Below, in pieces: positions 22,465-30,120 of a stretch of DNA of 47,667 nucleotides. The position numbers and the translations under genes were made by a program. The notes below the pieces were generated by a model. It was not told the DNA's origin. It did no database searches and was given only the letters and a program-made list of their open reading frames with translations. Numbering within the stretch: position 1 is the stretch's first letter; the number at the start of each line of letters is the position of its first letter. The stretch lies in assembly GCA_003552985.1 (NCBI GenBank), contig PUPD01000191.1, positions 1 to 47,667 of the forward strand, given 5' to 3'. Source of the stretch: Spirochaetaceae bacterium (GTDB lineage Bacteria > Spirochaetota > Spirochaetia > DSM-27196 > SLAA01).

Positions 22465-24510
22465 ATGGTCAAGACGCTGGTTATCCCGCTATTTCTCGTT
22501 CCCCTCCTCGCAAGCGCGGCATTCGCGAATTCCCGGCCGCTGATACCCGGTGTAGATTCCGGCGTAGATTCCCAGCGCATGATCGACGAGATCATGGAAC
22601 AGGAAGGCCGTCGCAAGGAACGGATGGAGGGGGAGATCGAGAAACAGGAGCAACAGCGGCGCGTCTGGCAACAGATAGCGCGCGACCTGAACAGCCTTCG
22701 CGAGAGTGCCAGGCGACTCTACGGATTCGAGACCCCCTTCAATCTGCGCCGCGCCGAGAGCACCGACTCGAACATCCTAACCGCCACCGCTACTCGGCAG
22801 GCTGAACGCGGGTTTTCGGAGATTGAGGTACACCAAATCGCCCGGGCCGACGCTTTTCGGTCCGAGCGCATTCCGCTCGACCACCGCATCGAGGGCGGTA
22901 CGTATCGCTTCCGCGTCGGCGACGAGGAAGCCGAGTTCCAGTTCGAAGGCGGTGATGTGGCGAGCTTCGCACGCGAGCTGAACCGCCGTATCGGGGATGT
23001 GGTCCGCGCGCGCCCGGTGCGCGACACGCGTGAGTCGCAGGTAATCCTTTTCGAAGCACAGACTACCGGTGCCGACAATCGTCTGGCTTTCCTCGAGCAG
23101 GCTGAGGACCTGGCGCTTGAGATCGGCGTCCTTGAGCGGGCGCCGGAGACGGCTCGGAGCGTGCAGGTTGCGGACGACCCGGATGACGAGCTTACCGTCG
23201 GCCCACGGGAGCAGGTGCGGGTCCCAATCGATCCGGCTTTCGGACTGGACGAAGGGATGGTCTTGGAGCTCGAGGTAATGGTCGTGGAGCATCCGGTTGA
23301 CGAGTGGGAGCCTCCCGAGCCCCCTCCCGGCCCGCGTTTGCCGGAGCTGGGTGAGGTAACTCTCGAAGATGTTACCGTTCGCGACGCCGAGTCGCGTATC
23401 GCGATACCCGAGCTGCCTGAGCCCGAGCCACCGGAGGTGGTGGAGGACGACCGTTTGTTCTTCGTGCTGGGAGAAGGCCGCCGCATACAGCTGCCGCCGT
23501 TGGGCCCGACCGATGAGTACCGGACGCTACGGCTTCCGATCAGCGAAGAGCTGTCCGAGATCGAGGGGCTGGAGATCGTCAATCGCAACACGCATCGCGA
23601 GATCATGCTCCGTGCGGTGGAGATCTACGATCCTACCGCTCCTGGTGAGTTCAGGCCGCTGAACCCGGTTCAGATCGCTCAGGATGCGCGCATCACCGTC
23701 GACGGCATCGAGGTCACGCGTGACAGCAACACAATCGACGACCTGATCGACGGCACAACCGTTCAGCTGCACCGCCCGGGCCCCTACCCTATCGAGCTGG
23801 AGATCGACTTTGATCGCGAGGCAGCCAAAGACGCGATCATCGATTTCGTTGGTCGCTACAACCAGCTGATCCGTGATGTAAATATTCTCACGCGCCGGGA
23901 TGAGAGCGTCATCGACCAGATCGAGTATTTCGATGACGAGGAACGCGAGCAAGCGCGCGAGCAACTCGGGCTGTTGCAAGGCGACAGCATCCTCAGCCGC
24001 CTCCGCCGCAGCCTGCAAAACATGATGATGGACCCCTACCCCACCCGCGAGGGAGACAACCTGCGACTGCTCGCTCAGGTCGGTATTTCTTCAAATGCGA
24101 GTGGTTTCGGCGGCGGGGTAGACGCGTCGAGACTGCGCGGATATCTGGAGATCAACGAATCCGTGCTCGATGAAGCCTTGCAGACCCGCTTCCAGTCGGT
24201 GCACGACCTGTTCGGCTACGACAGCAGCGGAAATCGCGTCGTCGATTCCGGGGCTGCCTATCGCGCCCACGAGCTGATCGGTCCCTACACGCAAAGCGGC
24301 GGAATCATCGCGACCCGCACCGGTACGATCGACGGCCGCGTCTCCCGTACCGAGGACGATATAGAGCGCGAGGAGCAGCGCCTTGAACGACGGGAGCAGA
24401 CCCTGCGCCAGGACTTCGGCCGTATGGAAGGGGCGATGCGTGAGCTTGAGGAGCAGCAACGTGCGATCGAGAACTTCAGTCGCCAGAACGCTCCACAGCA
24501 GGGACGCTGA
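22465..24510 (+). CDS. fliD: Flagellar filament cap FliD with an apparent Sec signal peptide
   Basis: 681 residues. The FliD N-terminal domain begins about residue 24 (RPLIPGVDSGVDSQRMIDEIMEQE) and is followed by coiled coil. The C-terminal FliD domain (~430-680) includes DAIIDFVGRYNQLIRDVNIL, LLAQVGISSNASGFGGGVDASRLRG and a closing coiled coil. The middle has a proline-rich insertion (EPPEPPPGPRLPEL). Oddly, residues 1-22 look like a Sec signal: MVK, a hydrophobic run, then ASAAFA before Asn. No other ATG, GTG or TTG in frame lies between 22465 and the conserved start, so the leader is hard to dismiss. The Shine-Dalgarno GGAG is distant (14 bases). Caps the filament tip and assists flagellin folding. 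Confidence 0.92.
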   Translation: MVKTLVIPLFLVPLLASAAFANSRPLIPGVDSGVDSQRMIDEIMEQEGRRKERMEGEIEKQEQQRRVWQQIARDLNSLRESARRLYGFETPFNLRRAESTDSNILTATATRQAERGFSEIEVHQIARADAFRSERIPLDHRIEGGTYRFRVGDEEAEFQFEGGDVASFARELNRRIGDVVRARPVRDTRESQVILFEAQTTGADNRLAFLEQAEDLALEIGVLERAPETARSVQVADDPDDELTVGPREQVRVPIDPAFGLDEGMVLELEVMVVEHPVDEWEPPEPPPGPRLPELGEVTLEDVTVRDAESRIAIPELPEPEPPEVVEDDRLFFVLGEGRRIQLPPLGPTDEYRTLRLPISEELSEIEGLEIVNRNTHREIMLRAVEIYDPTAPGEFRPLNPVQIAQDARITVDGIEVTRDSNTIDDLIDGTTVQLHRPGPYPIELEIDFDREAAKDAIIDFVGRYNQLIRDVNILTRRDESVIDQIEYFDDEEREQAREQLGLLQGDSILSRLRRSLQNMMMDPYPTREGDNLRLLAQVGISSNASGFGGGVDASRLRGYLEINESVLDEALQTRFQSVHDLFGYDSSGNRVVDSGAAYRAHELIGPYTQSGGIIATRTGTIDGRVSRTEDDIEREEQRLERREQTLRQDFGRMEGAMRELEEQQRAIENFSRQNAPQQGR

Positions 24511-24560
24511 GAGACGGCCGGCGGGTGAGCGGGCGCCACGCTTGCGGTAAGGAGCGCACC

Positions 24561-25490
24561 ATGGAGATCAAGATCGATGATACGAGTATCGAGTTCACTC
24601 TGGAACAGGAAAACACCGTCGGGGACGTGATCGCCGAACTGAAACCGTTTGTTGAAAGCCATGCGCGCGTTATCTCGGCTTTGAGCGTAGACGACGTGCC
24701 GTTTTCGATCGACGAGCCGGCCGCGTGGAAGGACCGCACACTCACGCCGATACGGCGGATCAGTGTCGAGACCACCGGGCCGTTCGAGGGACGCATCGCC
24801 GATCTCGAAACGTTGATCGAGTACTTCACGGTGTTCCGTACGGCCCTGCAGTCGCGCGAACAGGCGCGCATCGAGGAAGTGCTCCGCGAGCTGTCTCATG
24901 TGCGGGCCGCTGTCGATCCCGTGCTCAGGTTCGACGGGTCAGGAAACCACGGAGGTGCATTGACCGAGCTCGAGCAGGCTTTGTCGGGGCTGACAGACCC
25001 CTCAGCTCCGTCGGCTGATGACCTGGCCGCCGCGCCTGAACGGCAGATCGAACCGCTGAACGCCGCGATCAACCGACTGCTGTTGTTGATCGACACCCGT
25101 CATCGTGAGTTGTCGGCGCCGGTTGCCGAGCTTGAGCGTACGGCTCGGGCGCTGAGCGGCTATACCGAGTCGATGAGTGAAGTCCCGGTGCTTCTGCAGA
25201 CCGGGAAGGAACGCGAAGCGATGGAGCGGATCGCGGGCTTCTCGGAACTGATGAGCAGGCTCCTGCGGTTGTGCTCCCTCGCGATGATCTATCGGTCCTG
25301 CCTGCCGGTCGACTGGAATCCTCAGACGCTTGAAGACGAGGTCGTTCAGCTCAACAGTGTGCTCCAGGAGCTCGTCGAGGCGTTCGATGCCGGCGATTCG
25401 GTCTTGATCGGGGATCTGGTCGAATACGAGGTCGTGCCGGGGCTCCAGAATCTGCTGCGGTATGTCCCGGCCGGTGATGGACAACCGTGA
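24561..25490 (+). CDS. Helical protein of unknown function in the usual fliS position
   Basis: 309 residues, no signal peptide. The first ~75 residues look like a small alpha/beta domain (MEIKIDDTSIEFTLEQENTV). The rest is helical, with a Leu-rich stretch INRLLLLIDTRHREL and EDEVVQLNSVLQELVEAF. I know no motif. It lies directly after fliD, where many bacteria encode the flagellin chaperone FliS, and I believe a similar-sized gene occupies this slot in treponemes. The ATG at 24561 follows GGAG and gives better spacing than an in-frame GTG upstream. Its end overlaps the next gene (GTGA). Confidence 0.7.
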   Translation: MEIKIDDTSIEFTLEQENTVGDVIAELKPFVESHARVISALSVDDVPFSIDEPAAWKDRTLTPIRRISVETTGPFEGRIADLETLIEYFTVFRTALQSREQARIEEVLRELSHVRAAVDPVLRFDGSGNHGGALTELEQALSGLTDPSAPSADDLAAAPERQIEPLNAAINRLLLLIDTRHRELSAPVAELERTARALSGYTESMSEVPVLLQTGKEREAMERIAGFSELMSRLLRLCSLAMIYRSCLPVDWNPQTLEDEVVQLNSVLQELVEAFDAGDSVLIGDLVEYEVVPGLQNLLRYVPAGDGQP

Positions 25491-26581
25491 ACTTCCTGCT
25501 TCAGCAGCAGCGTGATCTTCCCGTGACAGGATTCGGGGAGTTTGATGCTCGCATTACCGCGATCATGGTGGGCGTGGTGGTCCTCGTGATTATGGCCGGT
25601 GTGATCAACTCCATTTTGAGCGGCGGCGGCAGCAGCCGTCAACGGAAGTTCTCCAGGCGCGCCTTCATTCGACAGGCCCGCCGAATTGGGTTGACGAGCC
25701 GGCAGGCCGGCACGTTGCTGCAACACGCACGATCACATGGGGTGGCGGCCCCAATGCGCCTGCTGAAGGACGGCCCCCTGCTCGATCGCACGATACGCGA
25801 ATCCCTGTACGATGTGGACGAGAATGTACGCAACGAGCAGGAACGCGAGCAGCGCAAGGCCGAGCTGTTCCATATCCGCAATCTCATCGCGATCCACAGT
25901 CAGAGTGTGGCGGGTGTGCGCTCAACCAAGTCCTTGCGAGTCACCCAGGAGATCCGCCTCACCACCGACGGACGCACCTGGCACGATACCCGAGTGAGCG
26001 CTCAGAGCGCCGACCGATTCGGAGTCGAGACACCCTATGACGATAACAACCGTGAAGTCCGGCCCGGAAGAGGGGCTAAGGTGCGTTTACGCTTCCACAC
26101 CGATTCCGGAAACCTCTACAGCTTCATCACGACGGTGCTCGGTTACGGGATCGCACGGCGATTGCCCACGCTCTTTCTGGCACACTCGGACCGTATTGCC
26201 CATGTGCAGCAGCGCAAGTATCCACGGCGCGAGTTCGATCAGCTGTGCTACTTCTACTCGGTCTCGGTCGTCACCAGCGGCCGCGGACGGCGCGCGCGGC
26301 GACAAGCCGTGGTCAACCATTCCGACCGACGTTTCGGCCGCTTCGAGGACCTGTCGGCCGGAGGCGCGGCAATCCGTTCGCAGCGGCCCCTCCCCGCTAA
26401 GTCATTACTCAAGATCGAGTTCGAAACCGTCGACGGCAGCTCACTCTCAGTCTTTGGGAAAGTGCGGTCTCTGGAAAAGTCCTCGTACCGCTCCGGCCTT
26501 ATGCACATCATGTTCGCCGGTATATCCCGCAAACACCTGAACGCCATACAGAGCTACGTCTACGGTTACGTTGATGATTGA
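25487..26581 (+). CDS. Membrane-anchored PilZ-domain protein (YcgR-like)
   Basis: 364 residues. One membrane segment at about 23-44 (ITAIMVGVVVLVIMAGVINS), a basic helical region, then an N-terminal flagellar-brake-like domain (~135-240) and a C-terminal PilZ domain with RxxxR at R243-R247 (RKYPR) and DxSxxG at D288-G293 (DLSAGG). Candidate c-di-GMP receptor near the flagellar base, by analogy with YcgR. The start is GTG, overlapping the upstream stop by 4 bases, so translation is coupled. A Gly/Arg-rich loop (SGRGRRARRQ) interrupts the PilZ domain. Confidence 0.87.
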   Translation: MNFLLQQQRDLPVTGFGEFDARITAIMVGVVVLVIMAGVINSILSGGGSSRQRKFSRRAFIRQARRIGLTSRQAGTLLQHARSHGVAAPMRLLKDGPLLDRTIRESLYDVDENVRNEQEREQRKAELFHIRNLIAIHSQSVAGVRSTKSLRVTQEIRLTTDGRTWHDTRVSAQSADRFGVETPYDDNNREVRPGRGAKVRLRFHTDSGNLYSFITTVLGYGIARRLPTLFLAHSDRIAHVQQRKYPRREFDQLCYFYSVSVVTSGRGRRARRQAVVNHSDRRFGRFEDLSAGGAAIRSQRPLPAKSLLKIEFETVDGSSLSVFGKVRSLEKSSYRSGLMHIMFAGISRKHLNAIQSYVYGYVDD

Positions 26582-26599
26582 CCTGGGACATGCTACTAT
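26571..26599 (+). promoter_or_regulatory. Internal sigma-70 promoter before the 87-residue ORF
   Basis: TTGATG (26571-26576), 17 bp, TACTAT (26594-26599), with the -35 inside the end of the PilZ gene. The ATG at 26609 is 9 bases after the -10, with no Shine-Dalgarno. It would let the tsaE-tsaB genes be expressed independently of the flagellar operon. Confidence 0.58.
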
Positions 26600-26608
26600 C
26601 GGCGGCGC

Positions 26609-26872
26609 ATGCAACTGATAACCCTCAACGATATTGCCCTCCAAGACTCCCCGTTCCATTATCGTCGTTCCTTCAACGCTACTGGCCGCTTCGCGGTCGG
26701 TAACCAGAACCCGGTAGCCGCCACGGTGGAGTTCGTAATCGAGGGCTCCGCCACCGGCAGACCGCGAGTATCGGCACCCTTCACCGAACGAGTACCGTTT
26801 CCTCTGGTACCGGCGCTGCGCTTGGTGAAGGAGCGTGTCACACAGCTGGAGCATGACGGGCAGCTGCCGTGA
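26609..26872 (+). CDS. Small protein of unknown function upstream of tsaE
   Basis: 87 residues, MQLITLNDIALQDSPFHYRR at the start, then a beta-rich middle and a helix (PALRLVKERVTQLEHDG). No motif I recognise. It is supported as a gene by its promoter directly upstream and by a GTGA overlap of its stop with the tsaE start. Treponemes may carry a similar small gene here; I cannot confirm. Confidence 0.65.
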   Translation: MQLITLNDIALQDSPFHYRRSFNATGRFAVGNQNPVAATVEFVIEGSATGRPRVSAPFTERVPFPLVPALRLVKERVTQLEHDGQLP

Positions 26873-27288
26873 CCTCACTAGTGACCAGCGCCGGGCCTGA
26901 AGAGACCATGCGGGCCGCACGCACCTTAGCCGGCCGACTGAAGCCCGGTACCGTCATCGGGCTGCGCGGCGGCCTCGGCGCCGGAAAAACGGTCTTTACC
27001 AAAGGGGTGGCTGAGGCGCTTGGGGTAGCGGCGATGGTGACCAGTCAGAGCTACACGCTGATCGCCGAGTACGAGGGAAGGTTGCCCTTCTTCCATGCAG
27101 ACCTGTACCGGTTACAGCAAGCGGCCGAGATAGAGAACGTAGGAATCGAGGAGTATTTCGATCGCGGCGGAATCACAGTTGTGGAGTGGTGTGACCGCGC
27201 TCCTGCCGCGCTGCCCCCGGACGCCGTCGTGGTGACGATCACGATTGAACCGGATGGTCGACGACGCATAGAGATCGAGGAGCCCTGA
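26869..27288 (+). CDS. tsaE: tRNA t6A synthesis ATPase TsaE
   Basis: 139 residues, normal length. The P-loop GGLGAGKT (near residue 35-42), then the TsaE-typical VTSQSYTLIAEYEG and FFHADLYRL, and VVEWCDRAP near the end. Works with TsaB and TsaD to place threonylcarbamoyl on A37 of ANN-reading tRNAs. Start GTG at 26869, overlapping the previous stop; the stop overlaps the tsaB ATG. tsaD is not in the window. Confidence 0.95.
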   Translation: MTSLVTSAGPEETMRAARTLAGRLKPGTVIGLRGGLGAGKTVFTKGVAEALGVAAMVTSQSYTLIAEYEGRLPFFHADLYRLQQAAEIENVGIEEYFDRGGITVVEWCDRAPAALPPDAVVVTITIEPDGRRRIEIEEP

Positions 27289-28016
27289 TGCGCTTGTTGA
27301 GTCTGGACAGCAGCACCGAAATCCTCAGCGTTGCCGCGATCGAGTTCGCGGATCGCGAGCGCCGCGTCTTCTGCGCCGAGCACAGCGTGGACGCCGGGCT
27401 CGGACACGCACGGCGGGTGATGCCGTCCGTGTCGCGTTTGCTGACCGAGGCCGGATGGCGCCTGCGAGAGCTCGACGCAATTCTGGTGGGTGCCGGGCCT
27501 GGGTCTTTCACCGGGTTACGAATCGCGTACGCCACGGCCAAAGGCCTTTCGGCCGGCAGCGGGGTGCCCTATTTGGGGGTGAGCTCGCTGCAGGCGTTTG
27601 CCTTCCCGTATCGGAGCTACCCCGGGCTGGTAGTGCCGGTAATCGACGCGCGGAAACGCCGCTATTACAGCCTGCTCCTGCACGAGGGTGAGCGCCTGAG
27701 CGACGAGCTCGACCTCGGGGCTGAGGAGCTCGCCGCAACCACAGCGGCTATTGCCTCGAGCCGAGAACTGAACGCCGTCCCCCCACTCCTCACCGGCCCG
27801 GGAGCCGAGCAGCTGTACTCCGCGCTCGCTCCGCTGTCCGGCGCTTCGGCCGTCCCGGGCTTACGGTTGGCGCATGACGCGCGACGCCCTCCGGCCGTGG
27901 CCCTCGTCGAGCTCGGCCGGGATCGGATCGCTCGGGGGGAGTTCGACTCTCCGAGTTCCGGACCGATCTATATTCGCAAGAGTGAGGCCGAGATCGGGAT
28001 TCTGAGAAAGAAGTAG
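27288..28016 (+). CDS. tsaB: tRNA t6A synthesis protein TsaB
   Basis: 242 residues of the ASKHA-fold TsaB/TsaD family: LLSLDSSTEILSVA at the start, HARRVMPSVSRLL in the middle, and VGAGPGSFTGLRIAYATAKGLS, the TsaB hallmark, near residue 67. Forms the scaffold for TsaD and TsaE. The ATG overlaps the tsaE stop. Converges on csrA with 29 bases between stops. Confidence 0.95.
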   Translation: MRLLSLDSSTEILSVAAIEFADRERRVFCAEHSVDAGLGHARRVMPSVSRLLTEAGWRLRELDAILVGAGPGSFTGLRIAYATAKGLSAGSGVPYLGVSSLQAFAFPYRSYPGLVVPVIDARKRRYYSLLLHEGERLSDELDLGAEELAATTAAIASSRELNAVPPLLTGPGAEQLYSALAPLSGASAVPGLRLAHDARRPPAVALVELGRDRIARGEFDSPSSGPIYIRKSEAEIGILRKK

Positions 28017-28045
28017 CCCCGTTTGCCGCCGCCGCACATGGCGCG

Positions 28046-28396
28046 CTACGGCCGTCTGTTGCCCGGCTCGTCGGAGTTGCTCTGCCTGCCCGGTTTCTCA
28101 GATTTGTCAGGTTTGCTCGGTTCGTGCCGGGACCGCTTCCGGTGTGACTGTTTCGACTCTGCCGACCGGGATTGGTTGAGCACGCCATCGAGCGACGGAA
28201 CGCGGCTGGGCTCGGCCTCGGCGGCACTGACGTTCTCACGCTGAATGGCATCGTACACCTCCTGGCGGTGCACGGTGATGCGTGGGGGTGCCTTGATACC
28301 GAGCTTCACCTGGTCGCCCTTGATCTCGACCACCGAAACCTCGATCTCATCGCCGATTCGGATTGATTCGTGTAGCTTTCGGGCCAAGACAAGCAT
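28046..28396 (-). CDS. csrA: Carbon storage regulator CsrA with long basic tail
   Basis: RNA-binding translational regulator of 116 residues. Residues 1-60 are canonical: [33 protein letters not shown], and the RNA-contacting [10 protein letters not shown]. The remaining ~55 residues form a Ser/Arg/Lys/Pro-rich, probably unfolded tail ([19 protein letters not shown]) that most CsrA proteins (61-75 residues) lack. The ATG overlaps the fliW stop, as in the FliW-CsrA pairs of Bacillus and spirochaetes. Likely targets are the flaB1 and flaB2 leaders here; Borrelia CsrA is reported to repress flaB. Confidence 0.95.
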   Translation of the reverse strand: MLVLARKLHESIRIGDEIEVSVVEIKGDQVKLGIKAPPRITVHRQEVYDAIQRENVSAAEAEPSRVPSLDGVLNQSRSAESKQSHRKRSRHEPSKPDKSEKPGRQSNSDEPGNRRP

Positions 28397-28854
28397 TATC
28401 GCGTTCGCACCGCCTGTGGGCTTTCTTCGAGTATACGGTGCTTGGTATGCCAGCGACCGTCGCGATGAATACTCTGCTTCCCGATCCGTTGTTTGCGATT
28501 CATCACCACCGGACCCTGCAGGTTTGCGGTCAGCTCTTCCGGGCGCTCCGGCACCGTCACGATCGCGAACACCAGAATATCCTCCTGCGCAGGGCAGCCG
28601 AGCTCCTCATAGTCGGTATCCGGTATTTCGAGCAGGTAATCCGGACGAAAGAGGTAGGGGTTGATCAGCAAAAAGGCTGGATTCACGGCGTGAACGCTTT
28701 GCAGCCAATAGAACGGGGCCTGGCTCGCGTCCAGCAAAGCGAAGCGCGTGTGCTGTTCGAAACCGAAGATTCCGCTTGGAAACGTGATGATCTGTCGCTC
28801 CTCGACCATAATCACGCCGAACGGTTTTGTGGTGATTTGCATCTCGTTACCCAT
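28396..28854 (-). CDS. fliW: FliW, flagellin- and CsrA-binding assembly factor
   Basis: 152 residues of the beta-barrel FliW family: [46 protein letters not shown] and the [21 protein letters not shown] segment. FliW binds CsrA and blocks it; free flagellin displaces CsrA from FliW, linking flagellin supply to its translation. A second in-frame ATG at 28842 (MQITTKPFG) may be the real start, since it fits the family N-terminus better. Lies 18 bases after flgL and overlaps csrA. Confidence 0.95.
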   Translation of the reverse strand: MGNEMQITTKPFGVIMVEERQIITFPSGIFGFEQHTRFALLDASQAPFYWLQSVHAVNPAFLLINPYLFRPDYLLEIPDTDYEELGCPAQEDILVFAIVTVPERPEELTANLQGPVVMNRKQRIGKQSIHRDGRWHTKHRILEESPQAVRTR

Positions 28855-28872
28855 ACTAGACTCTACCCTGCA

Positions 28873-30120
28873 CTACCGGAGGAAATCCAGCAACGTGGGC
28901 TGAATGATGCGCGCGGTAACTGCAGTTGCGGCCCGATGCGTGTGCTCGAGCATTCGCAGATCGGTCACCGCCTCGGCCATATCGATATCCCGTTCCTTTG
29001 ACAGTCGGTCCTGATAGACCGGCTTCTCGTATTCCACCCGCCGAAAGGTATGCTGCAATCGTGAATGCTGAGCCCCCAGCCGTCCGAGATTTCCGTTGAG
29101 ATTGTCGAAGCCTTGATCGATACCGCGCAGCACGCCGCTTCCGATCTGCTCCTGATTTCCGGCGAAAAGATCGTCACGCAACGCGATGACCATGTCGAAC
29201 AACGATCCGCCGGAGACCCGCGCGTCGCCTGCTATATTGTGGGGCGGGCGCCCGCCTTGAGGATCGAGGATTCCAAGGTCCTGCAGTACGGTGGAGTCAG
29301 GATCCTCCTCGATCCACAACTGTTGCGGAGAGGTGCTCTCCAGTACGAGCGAGTCCATGACCGGGTCGAGCCGCGCGCGCACCGGTGCCCCCGAATCATT
29401 GATCTTCGCGATGATCGCGCTAACGCTGTCCCCCGCGGTCAGCCGAATCTCCTCATTGTTGATAAAGATGCTGCTGTCTTGCTGCACTTGATACGGAGTT
29501 GCCTCCACTTCCGAGGCGATCACCTGGCGCTCAGCCCAGAACATCCGGTTGCCGGGATGGTTGAGGTCTACCAAAGAGCCTTCGCTCACTTCGGCCCGCT
29601 TGGTCTCGATGTTCCCGAGGTATTCGACATCGGTGATGAGCTCACGGTCGGCGCCGGGCACGTTTCCGTAGACCGCACGAAACGCTTGGCTACCGGTCCG
29701 TGTTCCGGCGAATATTGCCGTTCCGTCGCCGTCACGGGCATTAGCAACCTCCACCATCTCGCGCAGCAACTCGTCAACCTCCACCGCCATCGCCGCCAGG
29801 TCCTCACGGGCATAGGTTCCGTGGGCACCCTGAACCGCCAGCTCGCGAATACGCTGCAGCATGTCGACCTGCTGCCGAACGTATCCTTCGGCCGTCTCGT
29901 GCCTGTGCTTGACGTGCTCGGCGTTGTCGGCATACCGCTCCAGCCGGGTAAGATAGCTCTTATAGCGAGTACTGTGCGCCGCCGATAGCGGATCGTCGCG
30001 CAGATTCAGAATCCGTGACTGCGAAGCGATTTGGTTCTGCTTCTCGTTCATACGATGCTCACGAATACGCATATGGTATTGCGAGTTATCGTTGCTCAGG
30101 TTGGTACTGATCCGATACAT
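28873..30120 (-). CDS. flgL: Flagellar hook-filament junction protein FlgL
   Basis: 415 residues. The flagellin-like N-terminus MYRISTNLSNDNSQYHMRIREHRMNEKQNQIASQ, DDPLSAAHSTRYKSYL and C-terminal helix RDIDMAEAVTDLRMLEHTHRAATAVTARI with a final LLDFLR. It joins FlgK to the filament. The TAATG overlap with the flgK stop indicates tight coupling. No signal peptide, as expected for type III export. Confidence 0.95.
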   Translation of the reverse strand: MYRISTNLSNDNSQYHMRIREHRMNEKQNQIASQSRILNLRDDPLSAAHSTRYKSYLTRLERYADNAEHVKHRHETAEGYVRQQVDMLQRIRELAVQGAHGTYAREDLAAMAVEVDELLREMVEVANARDGDGTAIFAGTRTGSQAFRAVYGNVPGADRELITDVEYLGNIETKRAEVSEGSLVDLNHPGNRMFWAERQVIASEVEATPYQVQQDSSIFINNEEIRLTAGDSVSAIIAKINDSGAPVRARLDPVMDSLVLESTSPQQLWIEEDPDSTVLQDLGILDPQGGRPPHNIAGDARVSGGSLFDMVIALRDDLFAGNQEQIGSGVLRGIDQGFDNLNGNLGRLGAQHSRLQHTFRRVEYEKPVYQDRLSKERDIDMAEAVTDLRMLEHTHRAATAVTARIIQPTLLDFLR

